DNA from: Sphagnum magellanicum
Taxonomy: Eukaryota; Streptophyta; Sphagnopsida; Sphagnales; Sphagnaceae
Assembly (NCBI GenBank): GCA_021904315.1
Contig: CM038914.1
Coordinates: 5,394,001-5,458,000, forward strand
Direction: 5' to 3'
Length of the DNA stretch: 64,000 bases
Shown here in pieces: positions 1 to 12,299 of this stretch (the stretch's first letter is position 1; each line of letters opens with the position of its first letter). Position numbers and translations under genes: made by a program. The notes beneath the pieces are model-generated. The model saw only the letters and a list, made by a program, of their open reading frames with translations, was not told the origin of the DNA and did no database searches.

Positions 1-1079
1 AGCAACCATTTTACACCAATTTCAACCAACAATATTTTTACCAATAAATGCAATTGGTGTGTGAAATCAAATTAAAGATATGAAACCAAGATCAAAAGGA
101 AGTGTTTGCTTGTTGTGCATTTCCCTTTTTCTTGGTACCCTCTATGGGTGTAATCACCATTCCCCTCAATTATCACTAGGAAAAAAACCAAGGTTTTCAA
201 CTATGTTTCAATTACATTTTGAACTTGAAAACATCACTTCCAATTGTAAAATGTTTTTTTCAACTCAAAATGATGTTTTCAATTGCCTACCAAAATAGTT
301 GACAATGTTGAGTCGAGCCCACAACATAGTCGAAGCCTACTTACACATGTCAATTTTTCAACCAACATCAAGGTGACAAAATTTTAGTTGAAAGTGATGA
401 ACCATTTTAGTTGACGGAACATTTTTGACTTCTAGATGAAGCTCATCCACCTTCATCTAGATTTCAAAATTGAACTTTCAACTATTTTCCAACTTCAAGA
501 ATTGGCATCTAGGGTAACCTCCCATTGGATGAAGTTCATCCATTAATAAAAATTCAAAAGTCCATTACTTATTGGCTATCCATCATGTTGATTTGATTTT
601 TTCATTCTTGGAAGGTTGATTATGATAGTTTTAAATAAGTGAGTCCCTTTTTCTATTATTTCAAGGAATTTTTTTTTGTTTATTTTCTTGTATCTAGGGA
701 ATACAATAAAAATTGCCATTGTGACACCCATATAAGGTCACTGTAATGTGTAAACACCTTGAACTATAACTTGCCTAGGCCCTTTCTTGTGATAAGCCAT
801 TCACCTTCATTTGAATAGAATTTGATATAATTCAACTTGCTTCTTCTTCCATGTAGTTGATCTGTAACATGATGTTGGTGGTGGCACTAGAAACAAAAAC
901 ACAATAAGTGGCAAACCTAATACCTAGCAAGTCTTACTAGAATTTCAACAAATCACTGTAATGTAAACTTCATCATAAATTTAGTCATAAAATTCAAAAA
1001 TGGACATCTAAAGGACTGCAAAATTCACCTGAAATTAAAAATTAATATTATAACTCAATGGCTTACCTTATGCCATCCT
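1..1079. other. AT-rich intergenic DNA, no gene seen
   Basis: Low-complexity, AT-rich sequence with many short runs of A or T. The longest open frame (80-298, plus) has a hydrophobic start that could mimic a signal peptide, but it has no recognisable domain and no supporting context. Nothing else is supported here. Confidence 0.6.
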
Positions 1080-3000
1080 CTGCATGTTTGGGTAGTTTAT
1101 ACACAAGATCATTTCCTTGGACTCTGTGATTTGTTGGAACCATTGAAAACTTGATTACCCGAACATGGCACTCATGAATGTAGGTAGTTTGAGAATCCTT
1201 CGATAAAACATAAGTAAACTTTGATCAACCCCACTTTTGGTAATACTTCCCAACCAATGCCATGTCACCAACATTGAATTGTTGCTGCCATCGACACTTG
1301 AATGATGTGGTGAAAGTGAAAAAAGGTTTTTGTGCACATCAAGATGTAGAAATCAACCCTTTCATCATTCCCTTCCTCTGAATTCATCGCAAAAATGTCA
1401 CCCAAAAAAATGCAAGAAGTTAAAATTTCACCATCAACTGCATAATCATCTTAGTCATCTTCCTAAAAGGCAATTTCCATGGCGCTATGTGCATACGCTA
1501 CATTGGTAAGAATTAATACTTCAACTTCCCAACATTGTGTCCATGGTAGATTCTTACAAGCTGAAAAGTTAAAATCCACACAAAAATAGCAAAAACAAGC
1601 TAAGTTTTTTTTTAAAAGCTTATTCACATCCATGGCACCAACAAAATTCATAGAATGAACATTCTTTGTCCCCTTTATGGTGGTACATGTGAAATCAATC
1701 ACCCTATCCACATTAATTGGTTGTATGTACCAGAAAATGTGGCTAATTGGTCTATGCTCCCCTAAATATGAAGTTTCTAGTTGATGACTTAGACATTCAT
1801 GAAGCAATATCACCACTTGTTCTACATTTTGAAGTTGAAAACTAGTTGTATTAAGTTGAACTTGTCAAATAAACCTTTTCAAAACCACACCAGCCCCATC
1901 ATGAGGACCTTTTCCATGTCCAAATCCAAAGAAACTCCAAGTGCAAATACACCCACTTGTCAAATGAGGGTAGCAACTGACAAAATAAAGTGGAATCTTG
2001 CTCTTGAATTGAGAGTTGCAACCATTTGACCAAATCCAATCTTGTTTGGGTCTAAACCCACCCTTCACCAAATCCTCCCAATGTAAACGTAAATAATGTT
2101 ATACAAAATAACTATCATGAGGCTTGTCATTAGATATATAAAAATGGTAGTTCATGAAAGTTTTAAAATCCACATCATATGGGTTAGGGTTTGGATTTCA
2201 CATTCAATTAAGAGATGTGCACAAATATAGTGATTTGGTAGCTATGCAAACGCATAGATTGAACTTCATTTTGGACCTCAAAGCTATAATTTTCAACAAA
2301 ATCAATTACTAAAACTATAATGTCATTTGGAAAATTGTTAAGGCAATTTTTGAATTTCTAATCCTACCACCTTATGACAAAATTATGACACAAAATATTG
2401 CAACATGGGCTTCAAGTACTAAATAAACTCCTTGGAGTTTGTAGACTTGTCCATGAGTTTTAACTTCTTCTCTTCACCTTTCTTTTTACAATTATCTCCA
2501 TACTGAAATGTTTCCAATATACTAGGGCGTCAAATGTTCCTCCTTTGCAACTAGACATAATGTTAAATTGTCCACACCACAATCTTGACATTTCCCAAAT
2601 ACATAATCCTAGGAATGCCACTCCAAATGAAGATCCTTAGGGCAAACTATTGCTTCCCACAATGCAATTAAACCAAGAAAAGTGGCATGAAAACCCATGC
2701 AATTAACGTTAGGGCCATCAATGTCTTCACAAATTACTTCACAATCACAATGAGAGTTTGAATGTAATCCAATTTTTTGATGCATGTGATTAAACCCCAC
2801 TCATAATTCTTTGAGCTCTATGTGATATATGCAACAACATACATTACATTCTTTCATTTTTTTGACCCAAAATGGACGTAATCCATCACATGCTCGCTTA
2901 CCTATGACAATGGATGGACGTCTTTTTTGAAACTATAGGAAGAACTCTATCTGCAACCACCATTTAAATCAAATTAGAATCCTAAACACTTCACAATAAT
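1080..3000 (-). pseudogene. Decayed transposase-like ORF with GHGKG motif
   Basis: On the minus strand, several open segments line up as one broken coding region: 2800-2609, then 2071-1865 and 1816-1463, the last two in the same frame and separated only by a stop, then 1337-1155. The 2071-1865 segment carries FFGFGHGKGPHDGAG, preceded by a WS(N)GCNSQFKSK-like stretch. From memory, this pairing (a 'DGC.SQFK' segment followed by 'FFGSGHGKG..DG') occurs in a family of transposon-derived proteins common in eukaryotic genomes; I cannot name the superfamily with certainty. The next segment is Cys-rich (ACFCYFCVDF), and 2800-2609 also has Cys pairs. At least three stops or frame changes break the reading, so it is a remnant. 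Terminal repeats were not found. A protein search with the concatenated segments would settle the family. Confidence 0.5.
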
Positions 3001-3297
3001 TCATATCTAAACATAGGTCATGTATTCAACCTTTAAAAATGTCAAAAAACTTTTCAATGTAAATCCTCTTCAACCACACAATGGTGCATAAAATAAAACA
3101 ACATGATGATGCATGATACATTTGCAGTCTTTAGTGGAATTCATAGAAACACAAACTCAAGCATGTATTTGACATCCACACATATTAAGAATGTTCACTA
3201 TACAAATCCAATGAGGATTACAATCATGGGTCATGTACAACATTCATTACATACCACATTTGTAATCCCCATAAGGTTATAGTTTATTCATTGTAGT

Positions 3298-4272
3298 TGT
3301 CGCAACCTTAGCCTTGGGCTCGCGACCAAGGCAAAGGGCTTGCAAAGGTGTGAGCCAAGAGGAAGCCCGAGAGTCAAAGCAAGAGGAAGGAAACCCGGGA
3401 GTCAAGGCAAAGGCATTGCAAGGGTGCGGGCCAAGAGGAAGCCGGGGAGTCACATCACATACTCCCGGGAGTGTAAGAAAGTGTGAGGGAGTGTGAGGGA
3501 GTGAACACTCACACTCCCAAGGCAACTCTCATTTTGGGAAATGGAGTCTCGGTGGACTTCAAAAAGCGATTGCAGGGGTCAAAACCCAATGGCTTGTGGC
3601 GTTCTTTATACATTGGAAAGTTCTTGGAACGTAGATGTCTAAAGTGGGCTCGCATTGCTCATTTGGACATCTAAAACACAAGTTATGGCCAAAAGAAGGG
3701 CCGGGAGTCAAATTGCCAGTTTGACTCCCGACCACAAAAAGTTGGGAATCGACCCGATTTACTTAGCTGCAAGGGGCGTGCCACATATCGTTGGAAAGCT
3801 ATTGACGAGCGTTACAACTTTGCTTTAGACCGCACCTCAATCGGAGGTCTGTTCCCAATGTTATGGGGCTCCAAAGTCACAAGAGTCCCAGCTAGCGAGA
3901 TTTCGAGACTCCCACTTGGGAGTCCTGGGAAAGAAAAGCCATTTGGATGTAGGCTCCGTGGCTAGCCACAAAGTATACTATAAGCGGGAAGGTGATGGCT
4001 TCCCCCAAGTCCGGGCCGTGGTGAGTCTTGTGTGTCCGTGTTGCCCATGGCTCGTCCTAGCACTATGCACTAACCATTTTGTGTGGGTTGTGTGTAGGCC
4101 CGTGTGAGTGAGTGAAGCTTGTCAACTCTTCCTAGTCCCATCCCGGAGCTCCAACACGCCCCTCTACCCCTCAAAGTGTTGTGAGCTAAAGAACGTGCTC
4201 CGACTTTTCTTTCTTCCGCTGTTTTCTACTTGGGCTCACATTTGAGTCCTTTAAGGAGTTGGGAGTGCGTCA
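3298..4272 (+). repeat. 5' LTR of the gypsy element
   Basis: The 975-bp LTR begins TGTCGCAACC and ends GTGCGTCA, obeying the TG...CA rule, and is followed two bases later by a primer-binding site. It carries a TATA-like CTATAAG at 3978-3984 and a perfect 10-bp inverted repeat, GGGAGTCAAA/TTTGACTCCC, at 3703-3729. Related LTRs recur at 29609, 30723, 31629 (inverted), 32571 (inverted fragment) and 32962, which helps to define the ends. Confidence 0.88.
3978..3984 (+). promoter_or_regulatory. TATA-like box in the 5' LTR
   Basis: CTATAAG sits within a TATACTATAAG context about 290 bp before the LTR end. Equivalent TATA-like sequence is found in the other LTR copies of the window (for example near 30110, 31350 and 33470), which supports its role as the LTR promoter core. 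Confidence 0.5.
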
Positions 4273-4274
4273 CA

Positions 4275-4286
4275 TGGTATCAGAGC
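4275..4286 (+). other. Primer-binding site (initiator Met tRNA type)
   Basis: TGGTATCAGAGC lies two bases after the 5' LTR. It matches the usual plant LTR-retrotransposon primer site complementary to the 3' end of initiator tRNA-Met. Its position fixes the right edge of the 5' LTR. Confidence 0.88.
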
Positions 4287-4322
4287 TTTGGGAGAGCTCG
4301 ATCCAGTCATTGGGGAGTTCCG

Positions 4323-5400
4323 ATGGCACCAAAGAAGTCTCGCAAGGTAGTCCAAGAGACCGTGGTGGAAGAACCCACCCAAGACCCGAATGTTCCACCC
4401 TAAGCCATGAGGGGGGAAAAACAAAAGGATTCCGAAGGTGAAGAAGACCGTGATAGCCATGAGGACCATGAAAGTGAAGAGGAGTAACCAAATGCGATGC
4501 TCTTCACCCCGAAACAATTGGAGGTCCTACTCAAAATGAATAGGCCCGATTTCAATGAATTGGTTGCCGCCCTCAAGGGAGGATCATCCAAAGGTGTGGA
4601 GTTCAAGCCCGCTAGGCCCGGGAACTTTGATGGGGACCGGGACCGAAAGGTTGTGGATGCTTGGCTTGCGGAAATGGAAGATTACCTCCATGCCGCCAAG
4701 GTTGGTCGGCACTCGGCCGTGGAACTTGCCCAATCCTATTTGAAGGGCTATGCCTCCACATGGTGGAGGACCGTGATGCAAGAAGAAGGGAACCCATGGT
4801 TACACATGGTAATTCTTTAACGAGCGTATTGAGTCAGAATTCATTCCTAGGAATTCCGACTACATTTCAAGGTGCAAACTCCGTGACCTAATGAATGCAA
4901 ACAATGACAACTTGCGTCAATATGTGAGCGCTTATTCTGAACTCATGCTTGAAATTAGGCATATGCATGAGTTAGATCGGGTGTTCCACTTTGTGATGGG
5001 GCTTCCAACTTGGGCCAAGCGCAAGCTTGAAGAGAATTGGCCCGCCTCACTAACCGAAACCATCATGAAAGTGGAAGGCTTGTCGGATGTGGGGTGAGGG
5101 GAGAAGTCCGGATTCAAAAAGGATAGCAAGTTCCTTCATAAGAAGGCACGCCATGAAGGGGAATGGAACCGAGGCAAAGACACCTCAAAGGGGGAAAAAC
5201 CCAAACAATTCCAAGGCTCGGGTTTTAAACCCAAGGGAAATTTTTTGAAGAAGGGGGCTCCTTTCAAAGGGAGCTAACCCAAGGGAGATGCTAGTGGGAA
5301 ACCTAAGGGAACATGTTTCAATTGTAATGAAGTGGGCCATTACTCCAAGGATTGTCCCAAACCCAAATTGGGGAATGGGGCTTCTAAGGTGATTGCCCTC
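4323..5400 (+). pseudogene. gypsy gag (capsid/nucleocapsid), broken
   Basis: Gag packages the element's RNA. The likely start is ATG 4323, 51 bp after the LTR, with a basic beginning (MAPKKSRK). The capsid-like part has a typical gypsy gag stretch (FDGDRDRKVVDAWL near 4630) and a YLKG.A..WW segment. A CCHC zinc knuckle (CFNCNEVGHYSKDC) lies at 5314-5355. The frame is damaged: stops at 4401 and 4485, a frameshift near 4815, and further stops at about 5095 (TGA) and 5275 (TAA). The TGA could come from CGA by C-to-T change, as expected for a methylated, silenced element. It is not expected to make a functional product. Confidence 0.8.
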
Positions 5401-6761
5401 ACCTCCAACCTAGCCCAAGGTGAATGTAATCGCCTTATTTTCTTAAAGGGGAAGCTTTCTAAGCGGAAAGTGTTATGTCTTTTGGACACAGGGGCTTCCC
5501 ACAACTTCATAACCCAAGAGAGTGTGGAAAGAATGGAGCTCCCTTTGGAGGAGTTCAAGGCACCCATCGAGGTGCACTTTGCAGATGGGATTCCCCATCC
5601 CACCAAGTTACAAGCAAAAGATGTGCCCCTCCAATTGGGGAATTGGAGAGGCAAGGTGGACTTGTTAATTTCCACCTTAGGGGGAATGGATTTCATTTTG
5701 GGAATGGAATTCATCACACGAAACAATGTGCTCATAGAAGGGCACAATAGGCTAGTTAGAATCCCATCCAATAATGGGATCGTGTGAATGAAGGCACATG
5801 AAGTGCCTAGTGTGGGCGGGACCACCATCCACTTGATGTTAGGGAAAAACTTGGAAAAAGAATGCGTAGGAGGGTATGGCATGTTGTGTGTCATGCAAGT
5901 GCTAGATGAGTTTGAACCTAGGGAGGCCACCAAAGTGGTGAGCCTCCACAAGTGCGTCAAGCAAGTGTTAAAAGAATTTCTGGATGTGATGCCCGAAAAG
6001 TTACCCGATGAGTTGCCCCCGAGAAGACAAGTTGACCATGCAATCGAGGTGATGCCGAGAGGGGCACCTCTTGCCAAGGCCCCATATCAAATGAACCATG
6101 AGGAGTTAAGAGAGCTTAAGGTTCAACTCGAAGAACTCCTCGCAAAGGGATACATCAAGCCTAGCAAGTCACCATATGGGGCCCCCGTCCTTTTTGTTCA
6201 CAAGAAAGATGGGACTTTAAGGATGTGTGTGGATTATAGAGCCCTCAACAAGGTGACCATGAAGAATCGATATCCATTACCTCATATTGATGACTTGTTT
6301 GATCGACTTTCGGGAACCAAAGTGTTTAGTAGGATTGACCTACGTTTCGGGTATTATCAAATTCGAATTGCACAAGGGGATGAAGAAAAAATGGCTTGCC
6401 GCACAAGGTATGGTTCTTACGAGTTCTTGGTGATGCCTTTTGGGCTCACCATCGCACCCGCCACATTTTGCACCCTCATGAATGACATTTTCTGAGAGTG
6501 GCTCGATGACTTTGTGGTCGTTTACATAGACGACATTTTGGTTTATAGCAACTCCATGGAAGAGCATGTGGAACACCTTCGAAAGGTGTTCCAAAGGTTG
6601 AGAGAAAACAAATTGTATGCCAAGTTTGAGAAGTGCGAGTTCGGAATCTCGGAGGTGGACTTCCTTGGGCATAGGACCACCCAAAAAGGTTTGAAAATGG
6701 ATGACCACAAGGTGAAGGCAATCTTGGATTGGGAACCGCCTAGGTCCGTTCCCGCCTTAAG
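5401..6761 (+). pseudogene. gypsy pol, 5' part: protease and reverse transcriptase
   Basis: The pol frame continues from gag. The aspartic protease has LLDTGASHNF with its catalytic Asp codon at 5485-5487. Reverse transcriptase follows, with the fingers motif [13 protein letters not shown] near 6205-6240, [10 protein letters not shown] near 6270-6300, and the catalytic YIDD at 6523-6534. TGA stops at 5785-5787 and 6493-6495 interrupt otherwise good similarity; both could derive from CGA. The thumb region ends abruptly at 6761, where the CACTA element begins, and resumes at 29464. It is inactive as it stands. Confidence 0.88.
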
Positions 6762-7275
6762 CACTACTAGAAATTTGCCATTTTGCAACTGTTTTATGCA
6801 ACTGGTTTTCAGTTGCAAGCGACACTTGTAATTGGAAATTTGCCCAGTTGCGTAAGACAAGTTGCATCAAAATTGCAGTTACATCCGACAGTCCGTATAT
6901 GACAAGTATATACGGTTGGGTTATACGGTTTCATCCACCCATACTCTATAATAACAGTTGTAAGTGTGACTGCATGCAACTACAGGGGTTGCGTGCACAC
7001 TACAATACATGTTAATTATCTAACCCAATTATATGTGAACACGTGTACTTTTATTTTGTAATTAAATATTTAGTTTTAAGAATTACTTTGATTAATCTAA
7101 ACCGTCCAAGTCGTAGCCGTTGGGGTGCAGACATGTGTTGGGTTTAAGGCTTGATCAACCATGCTATGTCATTGTACACGTGGCACAGATTAGGGTTAGG
7201 GTTATAGGGTTTAACCCCCACTGAATTATCAGGATGATGCCATATGGCAACCTAGTGACCACACGATGTAGTTGC
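6762..7275 (+). repeat. CACTA left terminus and subterminal repeats
   Basis: After the CACTA terminus, TGCAACT and its complement AGTTGCA recur many times in both orientations (for example near 6783, 6797, 6812 and 6870). In En/Spm elements, subterminal repeats of this type are the binding sites of TNPA. The same hexamer core is found at the right end. Confidence 0.75.
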
Positions 7276-7560
7276 AAATGCAACTAGTATTTTGGTAGCT
7301 TGAAGCGCCATGTGTCACATGGTCCCACTTTACAGGTGTTAGGGTTAGGGTTAGGGTTTTTCATCTTACCGTTTATAGTGTACCACATGGCAGCACAACA
7401 ATTGTTAGATTTAGTTACAAATGCAACTAGTATTTTGGTAGCTTGAAGCGCCATGTGTCATGTGGTCCCACTTTACAGGTGTTAGGGTTAGGGTTAGGGT
7501 TTTTCATCTTACCATTTATAATGTGCCACATGGCAGCACAACAACTATTAGATTTAGTTA
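7275..7560. repeat. Two tandem copies of a 143-bp unit
   Basis: Units begin CAAATGCAACTA at 7275 and 7418, and a third partial start is at 7561; the spacing is exactly 143 bp. Each unit contains three TTAGGG-like steps and a TGCAACTAG motif. It belongs to the CACTA subterminal zone. The two copies differ at only a few bases, so the duplication is fairly recent. Confidence 0.85.
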
Positions 7561-7599
7561 CAAATGCAACTATTGTTTTAAGGTTGAGATGTGCCACTA

Positions 7600-8400
7600 T
7601 AGTCACATGTGCAACTAGATTAGTAGCATTAACCATCGCCTTCCCCATATTGGGGTTCCTTACACACCTACACCTACTTTAACTAATGTAAATTATACAT
7701 ATCAGGTCTCTATTATATTCCACTAGTGCTGAAAAATCAACCAATAAATATTACACACATCGATCTATGACCAACAAATTACCCTTTGTAATAACATTGA
7801 AATTCCATCCAATGGGGTTTAATGGCCATTGTTCCAATTACAGCAACCAGGAATCCATCATTCTATCAGGTCTATTAAACCTGACAATGTCTAAAATATC
7901 ATTGACACCCAAAAAAGGCCATAACTACTCATTAGGGTTTTGGAATTCAAAAATCAACTAGCTCCCAACCTATAGTGCCCCTAACTTAAGCATGCTTTCG
8001 CATTAAACAACCTTCCCATACAGTGCTTGAACCTATTACATCCTTTAACACACATTGTGGGGGATCATCATTCTCATTTGGCACCAACAACGGGGTGTTG
8101 CCTTTACCTGCCACAATTTCACTTAACTGGACTCGGAACCATGACTCCTTGATTGGCACCCCATGGTGGACACATCTTTGTCCTCCAACACCTGTTATCA
8201 GCCCCTTTGCTACAACCTCTGCATCAAGGTTACATAAGACAATTGCTTCCCCTACTTTAAACTACACATCAACCAATAAAGAACCTTCATTCAATTTACC
8301 ATCAGCAACCAATTTAGGAAAATGGAATTCTTGTTACAACATTGTGTCAAATAGGGCATTTGTGTTCCCTAGTTATGAATCATAGAAACTCAAGAGCATG
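7600..8400. other. CACTA interior without recognised gene
   Basis: An open frame on the plus strand (8023-8385) has no motif that I recognise. Nothing else is supported in this stretch. Confidence 0.4.
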
Positions 8401-9729
8401 TTGGTATTAACTTACCTGTTGCCTTGCCTTCTCTCCTGCATTCCCCACCCTTGCACCAATATTAGAGCGTAGCCGATTGCTCACACCTCTTTCAGGTGCT
8501 GGCATAATTGCCGCTTTTTTTTGCACTTTCTGCCACACCAAATCCATTAATGAATACAAATGTGAAACCATGTCAATGATTTCCCTTGAAGCTTGTATGC
8601 ACCTAGACCCCAAACAATGTGGGTATGTTCTTAATCTTTAAATTGTAACAGAAAGAACAACAAATCTAGCTTCCACAATCTAACTTATGTCCTATTTTAG
8701 CCATGTAGTTGGTGCAATTCCCAACATCCCACACATATGCCACATTTGATATACACTGCAAGAGTACTCCCACAATTGAACAATCCATAGCATTTTGTAT
8801 ACTCTAACTTTAATGCGTTGGTCATGTTGGGCACTTAGATCGTACCTTTGAGGGTGGGTGTTGGTGGTTGCTCTCATCTACACAGTCACTGCCTTTGCAA
8901 GCTACTCCAACTTGAATGTCCTTCCCTAACATATTAGGATTATGCCCCATATCCTCTCCTACTAGCACATAGTTTGGGACATGTGAAGGGACATCACCAT
9001 CCACTTGTTGGCCCACCCCTGTTCATGTAGACATATGATGGGCTTTTGGAGCCAATTGTGTGGCACTCTCAGCCATTGTTGTGCCTGACCCTCGTCCATC
9101 AAGATTTGAATGAAGAACCTCATGCAGGCTCTTTGTAACACCAAAAATCTCAGGGGATCTAGTCCTTGCAAGAACATTTACCTCTTCAATGTTCACAGTG
9201 GCTGCAACAGTTTTTGGGTTTTTCACATTCACACCATCTTCTCGACATGCTAGCAATTGTTGCATGAAATCTTCTACCTTAGCATTTAATTTATCCATCC
9301 CTTCAAGAACTTGGGAAACTTGGCCACTCATCTCTGGCAGCTTCTTTTAATGGTAGTCATTCAAGAAAACCGATTGGGAGATTGTGATGCCTGCCCAATA
9401 AACCCATCAAAAGATCCTTATAAATCCAACATAAGTATTCCACTTACTAATTACTATCAAACTCATGAAGGCCGAAAAAAAATGAATATCTTTCATGAGA
9501 ATAGAGAAATCTCCGTTCTCACGATGAAGAAGAAACAACAAGGCTAACATTTCCTCAAGAAGCCACAGAAAGAACCAAACAAGGGAAGACAAGAAACAAA
9601 AGAAAAACAAAATTCAGAATATCGGATTGGGCAAGATTGGAGACCACATATGCACCAACAGGAGAATTAAGAGATATCAGGAAAACACAGAATGAAGGAT
9701 CTGGAATACTAGAGCCGATGATTTTGATT

Positions 9730-10260
9730 CAAGAGTTACTGCTAAGGAAACCACTGTTGAAATACTTAAAATTGTGAATGAGGTAGTAGATGATACTTCA
9801 TCCACCACTGGAAGCTCAAGTGTGAAGCAATTGCATGAAACAACAGACTTATGGAGCTTGAATCCACAGGTTCATTATGCCACAATAGACACAGTACCTG
9901 ATGATATCATTTCCAGGATAGATACTAGTAAAAGTAGTGAGGGGATGTCACTTGGTAAGCTGTTTGGAAAGGCTACACCAGCTTCTGCTGATGATGGTAC
10001 TGCTTCAGCAGACTTTCTGGTTGAGGTAGGCCATGCAATATTAGTGCTAATCACATCCCCTCAATCAACCATAACTTGGCTTATAGACATCAGTTATGGG
10101 ACATGGCAACAACCTTGTACTACAATTTGGTATTATCTCTGATCTGTTTGTTTGTGATGACCAGTCATTAAGTCCCTTTTCAATGGAGGAGTCTTGGTCA
10201 TTAGTAGACCCAAAAGGGTCAAAATTTGCTCAATGGTTTCACTTTGAAGGTATGAAGCAA
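9730..10260 (+). pseudogene. Exon-like coding pieces of unknown gene inside CACTA
   Basis: The frame from about 9730 to 10026 (VNEVVDDTSSTTGSSS... LGKLFGKATPASADDG) reads like genuine Ser/Asp-rich coding sequence and ends at GAG/GTAGGC, a possible splice donor. A second piece near 10170-10250 (MEESWSLVDPKGSKFAQWF) ends at a possible donor too. Together they suggest another captured host gene fragment, but I do not recognise the protein. It lies opposite in strand to the TNPA-like gene around it. Confidence 0.35.
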
Positions 10261-12299
10261 ACTCCAATAGTTTTGATTTTCTACTCTCTCACTATCTCTG
10301 TATGTTGTGTTATGTGTGTGTTCATGGTCTCAGTGGATGTAGTGTTCTATCACCAACTAAGACCATCCTCAACAATAATCTTATAATGGGAGTGTCATGT
10401 GCCCAAAGCTTTTTGTTGCACAAATCTGTATCCTCAGTCAATAAAATCTCATCTAGCCTTGCTTTTTCACTAACTAATAGGGTCTATGGGCCTGATACTA
10501 ATAAAGATGACCAATTAGCAAGAGTTTATAACATTATGTCTGACCAATTGAAAAATTGCCATAGTTACTAATTTTTGTACAAATGCTAACATTACAGTTT
10601 AGAATATGTAGATGTGAGGTGAAAGTCTTTTGGACACTTGTGACTTTCTTAATATTTTCACAATCTATGATCACATGGCATGTCCCCAAAACATGCCATT
10701 AAGGATACTGCCATGTCTATTTCATAGTATTATAATTTTCAGTCATCTTAGAGTTTGCACACAGAAGGAAAAAACACCTAATCTCAGCCATACTACTAGC
10801 TAGCAAAAGATACCACAACAAAGACCAGACAAAGAAACAAAGAAAGACAGAAAGGGAAAGGACAAGGAAAGACAAATGAAACAACTAGGAAAACTCACTG
10901 GGTACCCAGGTGTGCCACTAGAATCTAGTCCCACAGCAGCTATCTCAGATATTGATGGGCTTCGGCGATGCTTGGATTTCTGCATTCACCCATTTCAAAC
11001 ATAATTTAGTGCTCAGCATTGTATGTGGCATGTGAGTGCATAATAACTTCAACATATTGTAATTTCCATTTGGCCATCACAAAGGACTAGGGTTTTAGGG
11101 TTAACTTGCCAATTTTGCTTCTACAGCTGCCTTACCACCACGCCCAAGGTGGCTTACATTTGCAACTGCCCCTCTTGCATCAACCATGTGTTCACTTTTA
11201 ATCTTGGTGTCACATTGTTGCCAATATATCACTAATTTCTCCCATTGTTCTTGGTCCACTCCAAGTGGGCAAGCTTTGGCACCTTTCTGTGCATACCTTT
11301 TTTTTAAGCATCCTCTTTCTCCTTTCATATATTGCCTTACACAATCCCTAAAGCCAGCAACACTTAATTCACCACTTACGTTTTCAAATTTCCCATCCAA
11401 TTGCAAGCGAAGTCTAGCCATGTCTACAGGGTCCTATTTTGTAACTTTAACCACTGCCATGTTCAAAATCCAAGGTGCTAGCGACCTAATTGCACCATCC
11501 CATGCATCCTTCCCTTCACATGCACCATCAATTTTGCCATGCCTTGTCACTTGCACCTTATGGCCTAGCAAGCCTTTCTCCTTTCGTTCTTGGGCTTCAA
11601 ATTCTATAGCTCGCTTTGAAGCCCGTTGTTGCATACGACTTTCAGCAAAAACCTTGAGCTGGGCATCTACTTCTATTTCATTGTCCAAGGCCATGTCTAG
11701 TGCTTGCCCGCCCATGGGTGAATGTGGTTGCACCCTTTGACATAGCCCCTGATCACATACACCCCCTCCTTCACCCCATGTTGATTCACACATGTTGTTT
11801 TTAGCCCTTCCACAAGTGGCACAACAGTTTGTAAGTCCCTTGTGCCCATGGCTCAATCTTACCTCCCAATTAGGATGTTGTGACACTTAGCAAGAACTCC
11901 ACTGTCTTGTGTGCCCACATTGTCCAGCATTCCATGTGCATTCTGAACTTCCAACACCATGTTTACATGCCTGATTATTGCACCTTGCAAAGTCACCACC
12001 ATGCTTGCAACTTTGTATTACTGCCGATGTGTTCTTTTGTAGCCCAGTGACATTCACCATATCGATTTGTGGTGGGGTTTCAACTCGAGCTTTCTTTGAT
12101 GTTGCTTTCTTTTCTCAAGCACACACACAACATGTTATACATAGGGAATGGGTAGAAGCTAGCAAAACATACAGTCTGGTCATATATTGTCAACATGAGA
12201 CATGTAAATCCCAAAAAAATAGAGATTCGTATGGCAAACTTATCAATCATGAACAACCCTAATCACACAAATAGGGCTATATATCAAAGGCATGCACAT

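Noticed and set aside
80-298. Small plus-strand frame with a signal-peptide-like start
   Set aside because: Composition follows the AT-rich background, no homology or context, and it lies beside a decayed transposon.
5340-6077. 245-codon minus-strand open frame
   Set aside because: It lies opposite the gypsy protease/RT region and is a shadow of that coding sequence.
7340-7505. TTAGGG repeats suggesting interstitial telomere
   Set aside because: Only three steps per 143-bp unit and not the plant TTTAGGG form; explained by the CACTA subterminal duplication.
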